Source: Bacillota bacterium (GTDB lineage Bacteria; Bacillota; Clostridia; Christensenellales; UMGS416). Taken from it: a DNA stretch of 64,000 nucleotides. The notes below the pieces were generated by a model. The model searched no databases. It was not told where the DNA came from and worked only from the letters and a program-made list of their open reading frames with translations. Both the position numbers and the translations under genes were made by a program. Each line of letters starts with the position of its first letter. Position 1 is the first letter of the stretch. The stretch covers positions 168,156-232,155 of the forward strand of contig JAEWRW010000028.1 in the NCBI GenBank assembly GCA_023398815.1, written 5' to 3'. This document shows positions 1-7,376 of this stretch, one piece after another.

Positions 1-1
1 G

Positions 2-148
2 GTCATCGGCTACAAGTTCGTGAGCCTTGGCAAGATGCTGGAAGCCATCCGCAAGGGTGTGGACCCCAAGGAAGCCTTTGAAAAGAACGTGGGCACCTAT
101 GGCCGCTTCGCTGAAGCCGTCAAGAAGATTGACCCGCGGCACAACTGA
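2..148 (+). CDS. C-terminal end of a probable Fe-S cluster assembly scaffold (NifU/IscU-like) protein
   Basis: The reading frame is open from the window edge to TGA at 146-148 and encodes the last 48 residues of a protein that begins outside the window. The visible part is a charged helical tail ending in KKIDPRHN and has no catalytic motif. The next gene, a GGGtGRT-family protein, starts 14 nt downstream behind AGGAGG, so the two are probably one operon. From memory, GGGtGRT genes are commonly preceded by a NifU-like Fe-S scaffold gene with this sort of tail. The identity therefore rests on neighbourhood more than on the visible residues. Confidence 0.45.
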   Translation, partial: VIGYKFVSLGKMLEAIRKGVDPKEAFEKNVGTYGRFAEAVKKIDPRHN

Positions 149-162
149 GGAGGGAACGCGAT

Positions 163-1161
163 ATGGCGCAGTTTGAGAGCTACGAGAGAAGAATCAAGCA
201 GATTGAGAAGTGCATGGCCGAATACGGCATTCCCTCCCTGGACGAAGCGAAGGAATACTGCCTGAATAAGGGCGTGGACGTGGAGAAGATCGTCCGCGGC
301 ATCCAGATGATCGCCTTCGAGAACGCGGTGTGGGCCTACACGCTGGGCGCGCGCATCGCCTTTGCCAAGGGTTGCACCACCGCTGCCGAGGCCGCTGAAG
401 CCATCGGCGTGGGCCTGCAGGCCTTCTGCATCCCCGGGTCGGTGGCGGATAGCCGCCAGGTCGGCCTGGGCCACGGCAACCTGGCCGCCATGCTCCTGCG
501 GGAGGAGACCAAGTGCTTCTGCTTCCTGGCCGGGCACGAGTCCTTCGCCGCCGCGGAAGGTGCCATCGGCATCGCCCGCACGGCCAACAAGGTGCGCAAG
601 GATCCCCTGCAGGTCGTCCTCAATGGCCTGGGCAAGGACGCCGCCTACATCATCAGCCGCATCAACGGCTTCACCTATGTGAAGACCGACTATAACTACT
701 ACACCGGCGAGCTGAAGATTGCTGAAGTGAAGCCCTTCAGCGACGGTGAGAAGGCCAAGGTGCGCGTCTACGGCGCGGACGACGTGAGCGAAGGTGTGGC
801 CATCATGATCCATGAGAAAGTGGACGTATCCATCACCGGCAACTCCACCAACCCCACCCGCTTCCAGCACCCGGTCGCCGGCACCTACAAGAAGTGGTCG
901 GTGGACAACGGCAAGAAGTTCTTCTCGGTGGCGTCTGGCGGCGGCACGGGCCGTACCCTGCACCCCGACAACATGGCCGCCGGCCCTGCCTCCTACGGCA
1001 TGACCGACACCATGGGCCGCATGCACAGCGACGCTCAGTTCGCCGGTTCCTCCTCGGTGCCGGCCCACGTGGAGATGATGGGTCTCATCGGCATGGGCAA
1101 CAACCCCATGGTCGGTGCGTCCGTCGCCGTGGCCGTGGCCATTGAGGAAGCTGGGAAGTAA
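163..1161 (+). CDS. GGGtGRT family protein
   Basis: A 332-residue cytosolic protein with no signal peptide or membrane segment. The motif that names the family, GGGTGRT, is at residues 259-265, followed by LHPDN. Conserved-looking glycine-rich and histidine stretches (GLGHGN at 101-106, AGHESF at 123-128) and several cysteines (17, 33, 71, 89, 118, 120) could support cofactor or metal binding, but the biochemical role is not established. ATG at 163 is preceded by AGGAGGG at good spacing. It follows a probable Fe-S scaffold gene by 14 nt and ends just before a strong terminator, so the two genes probably form the end of one transcription unit. The family assignment is firm and the function is unknown. 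Confidence 0.9.
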   Translation: MAQFESYERRIKQIEKCMAEYGIPSLDEAKEYCLNKGVDVEKIVRGIQMIAFENAVWAYTLGARIAFAKGCTTAAEAAEAIGVGLQAFCIPGSVADSRQVGLGHGNLAAMLLREETKCFCFLAGHESFAAAEGAIGIARTANKVRKDPLQVVLNGLGKDAAYIISRINGFTYVKTDYNYYTGELKIAEVKPFSDGEKAKVRVYGADDVSEGVAIMIHEKVDVSITGNSTNPTRFQHPVAGTYKKWSVDNGKKFFSVASGGGTGRTLHPDNMAAGPASYGMTDTMGRMHSDAQFAGSSSVPAHVEMMGLIGMGNNPMVGASVAVAVAIEEAGK

Positions 1162-1187
1162 GACCCCGCCAATCCACAAGTACAAGA

Positions 1188-1225
1188 AACTCCGCCGGCA
1201 ACTGTGCCGGCGGAGTTTTCGTTTG
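1188..1225 (+). terminator. Rho-independent terminator after the GGGtGRT gene
   Basis: A perfect 13-bp inverted repeat (1188-1200 with 1205-1217, loop of 4) is followed by TTTTCGTTT. It lies 26 nt after the GGGtGRT stop codon. A-rich sequence on the other side means it may also stop the convergent lipoprotein transcript. Confidence 0.9.
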
Positions 1226-1268
1226 GTTCTACTGTGTTGCGTATTTCAGAAGCGCCGTCGCCCGTTCG

Positions 1269-1958
1269 TTATTGATCCTCGTCCTTGCCCACCACCACGG
1301 TGTAGTTGACGGTATCCTCCTGCAGGGAGTCGGCGATGTACACCGAGATGTCTCGTCCATCAAACGTGGCGCGCAGCAGCACCATGCCTGCCTTCTTCTC
1401 CTGCCGGAAGCTGTCGCCATCCAGCAGGATGTCCTGATAAGCGGCCACCACATCCTGCACGGTGGTGTCGAGCACATAGCCGGAGACGACCAGCACATCG
1501 CCCAAGTTGGCGGTGGCTGTCAGGGTGAACCCCTCCATCAGGGGCAGAAGATCGGAGGGGTACTCGTCGGGCAACACGGCCTTCTCACCGGTGGCCACCA
1601 CCGCACCGTCGTCGGAGCGATACTCGCTCCCCTTTCCCTCGGTCTCCAGCACACGGCGCTCGCCGTCGCCATCCACAATCTCAATGCGATCCCCGCGAAC
1701 CTCTACCGTGCTGTCGCCCTGCTCAATGTCGAGCCCCTCGCTCGTCAGCGAAAGACCTCCGCTGGGATAGGTGATCTGCAGACCGTCCTTGTCGAGCGAT
1801 ACGCTGGTGAAATGGCCGTCCAGCAGGAATCCGCTCTTATCAATGCGCACGATGTCCTGTCCGTCATCCTGGATATGGATGCCATTCTCCAACACCGAGC
1901 AGCCGGCAAGCATTGCGGCCAGCAGGAAGGCAACCCCCAACACACGCAGGCGGTTCAT
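1269..1958 (-). CDS. Putative lipoprotein of unknown function
   Basis: Starting at the ATG at 1958 gives 229 residues. The N-terminus is a classic lipoprotein signal: Arg-containing start, hydrophobic core and lipobox LAGC with the acylated Cys at position 20. The mature part begins with short alternating hydrophobic/acidic segments (about residues 30-100) that look like beta-strand repeats, followed by a compact C-terminal region. I do not recognise a named domain. The start codon overlaps the TGA of the upstream sugar dehydrogenase as ATGA, so the two are translationally coupled in one operon under the DeoR regulator. A longer in-frame extension to 2012 exists but would bury the signal peptide. 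Being surface-anchored, it might sense or bind a ligand, but that is inference. Confidence 0.7.
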   Translation of the reverse strand: MNRLRVLGVAFLLAAMLAGCSVLENGIHIQDDGQDIVRIDKSGFLLDGHFTSVSLDKDGLQITYPSGGLSLTSEGLDIEQGDSTVEVRGDRIEIVDGDGERRVLETEGKGSEYRSDDGAVVATGEKAVLPDEYPSDLLPLMEGFTLTATANLGDVLVVSGYVLDTTVQDVVAAYQDILLDGDSFRQEKKAGMVLLRATFDGRDISVYIADSLQEDTVNYTVVVGKDEDQ

Positions 1959-3223
1959 CCGGCCAGCTTCTTTCCGTTGGCCAGCAGGTATTGCTCGGCC
2001 GCCGGGCACCACAGGCCACCGGCTGCCTCCACAATACGGGCCAACTCAACAAAGAGCGGGTCGCTCTTCCCCTTGTGAGCAAAATCATCAATGGCGGTCA
2101 GCTCCATCTCCAGCTGGGTGTAGATGAGCTTCTTGCCGCCGGAGATCTTCGGCAGGTTGAGCGTCGTCTCGGGCACGCAATTGAGCCCGCCGACATGGGT
2201 GATCATCGACGACGGGTTGATGCGGCCGTCGGCCATCATGGCCAGACTCTCAATCATATCCGCGGTGTTGCCGCCAGAGGTGCCCACCACATGGGTGGAG
2301 TTGTAATGCACGTTGTAGAAGTTGAACGTTGCCGAGAGTTTCGGATCCGACGGGCCAGCAAAGAAGTTGAGGCAACCGTCGCGCCCCAGGATGGCATCGC
2401 CCTGCTCAATGACCGGGCGCACCGGCGCGAACACCAGCACATCGTCGTATCCCTTCCCGCCATTGAGGCCAAGGAGCGTGGCCACCGCGTCGCCGCTGCC
2501 GGTGTTGCAGTAAACGAGCTTCACGCCGTGAGCCGCGGCCTCCTCCACCGTGTAGATGGACTGGGCACGATGGAGCCGCGCGTCGTCGATGTCGGTGACG
2601 ACCAACAGGCCCGGCTTGCGGTCGCAATGGATGGCATAGTCGATGGCGCCCATGCCCATGGGGCCAGCCCCGGCGAGGATCGCCATACTGCCGCCGGGCA
2701 CAATGCCCATGTGGTGGTCGTAGCTGCCGTTCACCGTGTGGTACATGGCGTGGAAAGTGCCTACGATGCAGCTCATGGGCTCAGCCAGGGAGCCGAAGTA
2801 GTAGGCCTCACCGTTGTAATCGAGCAGGCAATTCTGCTCCATCACCTCGTTGGGGATGACGATGTGGGTGGCGTCGCCGCCAATGTAGCGGTAGGAATAG
2901 CCCGGCGCGGCCAACGAACCCTTATAGTTGAGGGCCGGCTGGATGGCAAACTTGCTGTCCTCGCGGTAGCGGCCCTGCCACTTGCTGCCGACCTTCAGGA
3001 GCCTACCGCAGAACTCATGACCGATGATGACCGGGTACTCGGCGATGTCGTCGGGCACACGCTTGTGGGCACTGCCCTGCTCGGCGGCCTTCCAGCTGGA
3101 CATGCAGATGCTGTCAGAGACAATCTCCGCCAGAATTTCATCCTCGCCAATCTCCGGCAGGGGGAATTCCTCCAGCCGCAGATCCTCTTTGCCATACATG
3201 CGAACGGCCTTGGTCGTAATCAT
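1955..3223 (-). CDS. Zinc-dependent alcohol/sugar-alcohol dehydrogenase, L-sorbose-1-phosphate reductase-like
   Basis: A 422-residue medium-chain dehydrogenase/reductase. The GroES-like N-terminal half has the zinc-binding signature GHEFCG near residue 69, and the Rossmann half has the nucleotide-binding stretch AGAGPMGMGA. At 422 residues it is longer than typical 350-residue sorbitol dehydrogenases and resembles the SorE (L-sorbose-1-phosphate reductase) type. It should interconvert a ketose or ketose phosphate and a sugar alcohol with NAD(P). The ATG overlaps the DeoR gene's TGA (ATGA), with GAGGAGGG inside the end of deoR. It is followed by an overlapping lipoprotein gene, so the three form one coupled operon. 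The exact substrate cannot be read from sequence. Confidence 0.8.
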   Translation of the reverse strand: MITTKAVRMYGKEDLRLEEFPLPEIGEDEILAEIVSDSICMSSWKAAEQGSAHKRVPDDIAEYPVIIGHEFCGRLLKVGSKWQGRYREDSKFAIQPALNYKGSLAAPGYSYRYIGGDATHIVIPNEVMEQNCLLDYNGEAYYFGSLAEPMSCIVGTFHAMYHTVNGSYDHHMGIVPGGSMAILAGAGPMGMGAIDYAIHCDRKPGLLVVTDIDDARLHRAQSIYTVEEAAAHGVKLVYCNTGSGDAVATLLGLNGGKGYDDVLVFAPVRPVIEQGDAILGRDGCLNFFAGPSDPKLSATFNFYNVHYNSTHVVGTSGGNTADMIESLAMMADGRINPSSMITHVGGLNCVPETTLNLPKISGGKKLIYTQLEMELTAIDDFAHKGKSDPLFVELARIVEAAGGLWCPAAEQYLLANGKKLAG

Positions 3224-3999
3224 TCAGTGCCCTCCTCGGCTATGATGACGGTGACGTTGTGGGCCTCTGCCTGCGCCAGCATCTCGGTTGGCAGAGGGGT
3301 ATCACAGATGAGGGTATCGATTTGATCCATGCAGCCAAAGGTGAAAGGCAGCACACGGTTGATCTTGCTGTGGTCCATGAGCATGATGCGCGTCTTGGCC
3401 TTGCTCAGCACCATGCGTTTGATCTCGCTCTCCTCCACCGAGCCGGAGGTGAAGCCGTTCTCCACCGAGTAGCCCGACGTCGCCAGGAAAGCCACATCCA
3501 GGTTGACGGTGCGCAGCGCTGAGGTCGTCCACTCCCCCGAGACCGAAAGCGTGTTGTTGCGGATGCGCCCCCCCAGTTGCAGCACGTCAACCCGAGACTT
3601 GCCCGCCAGCTCCAGCGCGATATTCGGGCCCGCCGTGATGACCAGACAGGTCTCGTCTGGCAGCATCTGCGCGAAGTGCATGAGGGTACTGCCCGAATCG
3701 ATGAACAACGTGGTATCGGGCGAAAAGAGGCTGAGCGCCGCACGACTGATGGACCGCTTGGCCATTACGTCCCGCTGGGCCCGACGGGAAAAGGCATCCT
3801 CATAAGGCTTGTTGAGCCGCGAAACCGACAACGCCCCGCCGCGTGTGCGCCGCACGATGCCGATCTTTTCCAGGTAAATCAAGTCTCTGCGCAATGTCAT
3901 GGAAGAAATGTCTGGAAAGACTTCCTCCAATTCAGAAAGCAGTACCTCGCCCTTGGCGGATACCAGTTGCTCTATGGCTCTGCGTCGTTCTTCTGTCAT
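3220..3999 (-). CDS. DeoR/GlpR-family transcriptional regulator
   Basis: A 259-residue protein with an N-terminal DeoR winged helix-turn-helix (residues about 5-58, with recognition-helix sequence SSMTLRRDL) and a C-terminal DeoRC sensor domain related to ribose-5-phosphate isomerases. Family members usually repress sugar catabolic operons and respond to phosphorylated sugars. It is the first gene of the operon DeoR - sugar dehydrogenase - lipoprotein, overlapping the dehydrogenase by 4 nt, so it probably autoregulates this operon. The ATG at 3999 follows a G-rich ribosome binding site, and a promoter with a perfect -10 lies immediately upstream. Confidence 0.92.
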   Translation of the reverse strand: MTEERRRAIEQLVSAKGEVLLSELEEVFPDISSMTLRRDLIYLEKIGIVRRTRGGALSVSRLNKPYEDAFSRRAQRDVMAKRSISRAALSLFSPDTTLFIDSGSTLMHFAQMLPDETCLVITAGPNIALELAGKSRVDVLQLGGRIRNNTLSVSGEWTTSALRTVNLDVAFLATSGYSVENGFTSGSVEESEIKRMVLSKAKTRIMLMDHSKINRVLPFTFGCMDQIDTLICDTPLPTEMLAQAEAHNVTVIIAEEGTE

Positions 4000-4019
4000 A
4001 TCATCCCCACCCTACTCCT

Positions 4020-4048
4020 ATTATACCGGCTTCATGCCTATGGAACAA
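4020..4048 (-). promoter_or_regulatory. Sigma-A-type promoter of the deoR operon
   Basis: On the minus strand TTGTTC (4043-4048) is followed after 17 bp by a perfect TATAAT (4020-4025), about 20 nt upstream of the deoR start codon. The very short leader leaves the likely operator overlapping the promoter. I saw no convincing palindrome. Confidence 0.7.
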
Positions 4049-4070
4049 GCGGAAGGATGCGGTTTCTGGC

Positions 4071-4108
4071 ACAAAACAAACGGCCGGGAATGCCTCCCGA
4101 CCGTTTGT
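4071..4108 (-). terminator. Rho-independent terminator after the Gfo/Idh/MocA gene
   Basis: A 14-bp stem with one G-T pair (4076-4089 with 4095-4108, loop of 5) is followed on the minus strand by a T-rich run (4071-4075). It ends the two-gene isomerase - oxidoreductase operon just before the deoR promoter. Confidence 0.88.
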
Positions 4109-4124
4109 GCGTCACAACGAGCGT

Positions 4125-5285
4125 TTACAGACTGGCGACGTCCACCCAGGCCCGCCGCTCAATGGAGCGATCCACAGCATCTAGAACCTGTGCCACGGCC
4201 ACGCCGTCCTCAAAACCGGGAGTGGCCGGACGGCCTTGAGCGATGGCCTGTGCAAACTCATAGAGCTCGTGCACAAAGGTATGCTCAAAGCCGATGACAT
4301 GGCCGGTGGGCCACCAGTGGTCGGCATAGGGGTGGCCCGGTTCGGTGGCCTGGATGACGGCGAACCCCTGCTGCCCTGCCGGCGCTGTGGCATCGAAGAA
4401 CTGCAGTTCGTTCATCCGCTCCAGATAGAAGCGCACCGAACCCTTACTGCCGTTGATCTCAAAGCTCATGGCATTCTTGTTGCCCTGGGCGAAGCGCGTC
4501 GCCTCAAAGGTTCCCATGGCTCCACTGTCAAACTCGCAGCAGAACATGGTGGCGTCGTCCACGGTGACCTCAGCCAAGGGTGCGTCGGCGTCCGCCTTGC
4601 CTGAAAGGCCGGTCATGCTGGTCACCACCGGGCGCTGCTTGACAAAGGTCTTGCTCATGCCGGTGACGGTGTGGATGGAACCCACCAGATAGTGCGCCAG
4701 ATCGATGACGTGGGCACCAAGGTCGCCGAGCGAGCCGGAGCCGCAGATGTCGCGGTTCAAGCGCCATACCATAGGGAACGTCGGGTCGATGATCCAATCC
4801 TGCAGGAAGAGCCCGCGGAAGTGGAAGATCTGCCCGAGCCTGCCCTCGTCAATGAGGCGCTTGGTCAGCTGCACCGCCGGCGCAAACCGGTAGTTGAAGC
4901 CAATCTGGTGACGGACACCGGCCTTCTGGGCGGCAGCCAGCATCTCCCGCGCGTCGGCCAGATTCAAGGCCAGCGGTTTCTCACAGAAGACATGCTTGCC
5001 CGCCGCCAGTGCCGCCATCACGATGGGCTTGTGGAAATCGCTGGGCGCGGTGACGTCCACCGCGTCCACATCCGGGCGGCACACCAAGGCATGGTAGTCA
5101 GTCTCGACCTCCTCCCACCCCAGGGTGTGCCGGGCCTGCTCCAATGCGGCGGCATCCCGCCCGCAGAGCACCCGACGGCGCACGGGCACATCGGTTTCAA
5201 AGAACATCGGCAACCGGGCCAAGGCGTTGCTGTGCGCCTTGCCCATGAATTTATAGCCGACCAGCGCGACGTTGAGTTCCTTCAT
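4125..5285 (-). CDS. Gfo/Idh/MocA family NAD(P)-dependent sugar oxidoreductase
   Basis: The ATG at 5285 sits behind GGAGGG and gives 386 residues. The N-terminal Rossmann fold has the glycine motif LVGYKFMGKAH, and the family signature EKPLAL lies near residue 97. The C-terminal half is the typical alpha/beta substrate domain. Members oxidise or reduce a hydroxyl of inositols, sugars or glycosides. It is second in an operon with a sugar isomerase/epimerase, 25 nt apart. That pairing is common where a keto-sugar is made and then rearranged. A longer in-frame N-terminus (to 5330) is rejected because it lacks a ribosome binding site and family similarity. Confidence 0.88.
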   Translation of the reverse strand: MKELNVALVGYKFMGKAHSNALARLPMFFETDVPVRRRVLCGRDAAALEQARHTLGWEEVETDYHALVCRPDVDAVDVTAPSDFHKPIVMAALAAGKHVFCEKPLALNLADAREMLAAAQKAGVRHQIGFNYRFAPAVQLTKRLIDEGRLGQIFHFRGLFLQDWIIDPTFPMVWRLNRDICGSGSLGDLGAHVIDLAHYLVGSIHTVTGMSKTFVKQRPVVTSMTGLSGKADADAPLAEVTVDDATMFCCEFDSGAMGTFEATRFAQGNKNAMSFEINGSKGSVRFYLERMNELQFFDATAPAGQQGFAVIQATEPGHPYADHWWPTGHVIGFEHTFVHELYEFAQAIAQGRPATPGFEDGVAVAQVLDAVDRSIERRAWVDVASL

Positions 5286-5310
5286 GGCGCCGCCCTCCAT
5301 TCGTTTGGCG

Positions 5311-6276
5311 TCAGGCCCACCACATGGCACTGTTCGATTCGGTCACCATCGTGTCCTGCAGCATGCTGATGGCCTTGCGCAGGCCCTCATTCTGGGACAT
5401 CAGGCTGTCCTCATGCTCGATGGAAAGCACGTCGTCGTAGCCGACCATGCGCAGGTTGGAGACGATGTCCTTCCAAACCGAGGCATCGTGGCCATAGCCC
5501 ACCGAGCGGAAGATCCAGGAGCGATTGATCTCGTCGCCATAATGCTTGGTGTCCAACACGCCGTTTCGGGCGGTGTTGATGGCGTCGATCTTGGTGTCCT
5601 TGGCGTGGACATAGAAGATGGCCTCACCCAGATAACGGATGGCGGCAACCGGCTCAATGCCCTGCCAGAACAGGTGGCTGGGGTCAAAATTGGCACCGAT
5701 GACGGGGCCGACGGCCTTGCGCAGCTTCAGCAGTGTCTCCGGGTTGTAGACGCAGAAGCCAGGGTGCATCTCCAGCGCGATACGGGTGACGCCGTGGCTC
5801 TTGGCAAAGGCAACGGCCTTCTTCCAATAGGGAATGAGCACCTTATTCCACTGGTACTCCAGCGCCTTGGAGAAATCCTCCGGCCAGGGGCAGGTGATCC
5901 AGTTCGGGGTCTTATCCTTGGGCGAGCCGCCGGGGCAGCCGGAGAAGGTGATGATGCGATCGATGCCAAGCTTCTCCGCCAGCAGAACGCAATTCTCAAA
6001 ATCGGCGTGGTAGGCCGCGGCGATGGCCTTATCGGGGTGGACGGGATTGCCGTGCACCGACAGGGCGCTGATGCTAAGCCTAGACTTCTCTATGGTGGAC
6101 TGGAATTTGGCAAACGCGGCCTCATCGTTCAAAAGCACCGCGGGGTCGCAGTGGGCCTTGCCCGGGTACCCGCCGCAGCCGATCTCCACCTGCTGGATAC
6201 CGACGGATTTGAACGTGGCAAGAGCCTCCTCCAGCGGGCGGTTGCCCAAAAGAACAGCACAAACACCAAGCTTCAT
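5311..6276 (-). CDS. Sugar phosphate isomerase/epimerase (xylose isomerase-like TIM barrel)
   Basis: A 321-residue soluble TIM-barrel protein of the AP-endonuclease-2/xylose isomerase-like superfamily. Metal-binding residues expected for the barrel are visible: E in LEMHPG, D and H in NFDPSH, H in VHAKD and E in SIEHED. The family isomerises, epimerises or dehydrates sugars and keto-sugars. It is the first gene of an operon with the Gfo/Idh/MocA oxidoreductase. AGGAGG lies 8 nt before the ATG at 6276. The substrate is unknown. Pairing with the oxidoreductase suggests an oxidised sugar or inositol intermediate. Confidence 0.88.
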   Translation of the reverse strand: MKLGVCAVLLGNRPLEEALATFKSVGIQQVEIGCGGYPGKAHCDPAVLLNDEAAFAKFQSTIEKSRLSISALSVHGNPVHPDKAIAAAYHADFENCVLLAEKLGIDRIITFSGCPGGSPKDKTPNWITCPWPEDFSKALEYQWNKVLIPYWKKAVAFAKSHGVTRIALEMHPGFCVYNPETLLKLRKAVGPVIGANFDPSHLFWQGIEPVAAIRYLGEAIFYVHAKDTKIDAINTARNGVLDTKHYGDEINRSWIFRSVGYGHDASVWKDIVSNLRMVGYDDVLSIEHEDSLMSQNEGLRKAISMLQDTMVTESNSAMWWA

Positions 6277-6308
6277 TGGCTGACCTCCTGTTTTGCGTTG
6301 ATGGAGTC

Positions 6309-6314
6309 ATTATA
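6309..6314 (-). promoter_or_regulatory. Probable -10 element for the isomerase - oxidoreductase operon
   Basis: A perfect TATAAT on the minus strand lies 32 nt upstream of the start at 6276. No good -35 hexamer is seen at 16-18 bp, so the promoter may need an activator. Confidence 0.45.
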
Positions 6315-6421
6315 TACCAGTACAGGGCAAAAATCCATTGCCGCGAGACATTCCAAACAGCATCGGCGCGCGTTTTATGCCGCGAAAAATGGGTAAAAAA
6401 GACCACTGACCGGCCTTAGGT

Positions 6422-6449
6422 TTGCGTTTGATGGGCATTGTGCTATAAT
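6422..6449 (+). promoter_or_regulatory. Promoter of the peptidoglycan-binding protein gene
   Basis: TTGCGT (6422-6427) and TATAAT (6444-6449) are separated by 16 bp. The ribosome binding site AGGAAGG follows at 6463-6469. Confidence 0.65.
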
Positions 6450-6478
6450 ACAAACATTCTATAGGAAGGTGAATGCGA

Positions 6479-7249
6479 ATGCGCGGAAGATTCGTCCTGT
6501 CATTGCTGATGTGTGTGGCGCTGTTGCTTGGCCTCAGCCCCGCTGCATTGGCGGCACCGGACAACGAAGGAATTGTCATCCGCAAGGGAGAAACCGGCGA
6601 CAACGTCATCCTATTGCAGATGCGCCTGCGCGACCTCGGTTACTACGACTACAAAACCACCGGCTATTTCGGTGAGTTCACCTATGAAGCTCTTCGCGAC
6701 TTCCAGAAAAACAACGATCTGTCCTCCGACGGCGTGGCCGGTCAGAAGACGTTGGATCTGATGTACAGCAACGACGCCAAACGCAAGCCGGTGGAACCGC
6801 TGATCAAGCCCGCCGACACCGTTTCAACCAACCATGTCCGGTATGGTCAGCTCAAGGACTGGGACAAATGGGTTCGCTCGCGCTTCTCGCGGGACACGCG
6901 CCTGAAGAAGGCCAAGGTGATCGACTTCAACACCGGCAAGACCTACACGGTCGTCGCCGTTGGCGGCCACAACCATGCTGATGTGGAGCCGGCGACCAAG
7001 AACGATACTGCCGTTCTCAAGAGCACCTTTGGCGGCGAATGGAGCTGGGACCGCCGAGCGGTCATCGTGTACATCAGTGGCATCTGGGTTGCAGGGTCCA
7101 TCAATGGTATGCCTCACGGGTATGAGACCGTCTCCGGCAACGGAATGGACGGACAGGTATGCATCCACTTCCTCAATAGCCGCAACCACATCCACAACAT
7201 GCGTGACCCAACACACCAAGCCCAGGTGATGCGCGCCGCCGGCAAGTAG
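6479..7249 (+). CDS. Secreted peptidoglycan-binding domain protein
   Basis: Starting at the ATG at 6479 gives 256 residues. That codon is 9 nt after AGGAAGG, whereas the ATG at 6473 is only 3 nt away. A Sec signal peptide (hydrophobic core, cleavage near ALAAP) precedes a PG_binding_1 repeat with typical features (GDNVILLQMRLRDLGYY, then GYFGEFTYEALRDFQ and a D-GVAGQKTL end). The remaining C-terminal 150 residues hold conserved-looking His/Asp/Cys stretches (HNHADVEP, PHGYETV, VCIHFLNSRNH, DPTHQ) that could form an active site. I recognise them only as an uncharacterised domain seen in clostridial wall proteins. It probably acts in the cell wall, perhaps in the spore. It is monocistronic. Confidence 0.8.
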   Translation: MRGRFVLSLLMCVALLLGLSPAALAAPDNEGIVIRKGETGDNVILLQMRLRDLGYYDYKTTGYFGEFTYEALRDFQKNNDLSSDGVAGQKTLDLMYSNDAKRKPVEPLIKPADTVSTNHVRYGQLKDWDKWVRSRFSRDTRLKKAKVIDFNTGKTYTVVAVGGHNHADVEPATKNDTAVLKSTFGGEWSWDRRAVIVYISGIWVAGSINGMPHGYETVSGNGMDGQVCIHFLNSRNHIHNMRDPTHQAQVMRAAGK

Positions 7250-7274
7250 CGGAGCACCCAACCAGTAACCAAAT

Positions 7275-7304
7275 AAGGCCGTCCCGATGGGACGGCCTTT
7301 TCAC
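7275..7304. terminator. Bidirectional Rho-independent terminator between the peptidoglycan-binding gene and tex
   Basis: A perfect 11-bp stem (7275-7285 with 7289-7299, 3-nt loop) is followed by TTTTCAC on the plus strand. The minus strand side is ATTTGG, so it is stronger for the plus-strand gene but can also serve tex. Confidence 0.85.
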
Positions 7305-7376
7305 TTTATACCCAATCCCATCGGGCATTGTTTGGGCAGGAACAGCGCTTCCCGGCAAAGCGGCAATCTTTTGAGG

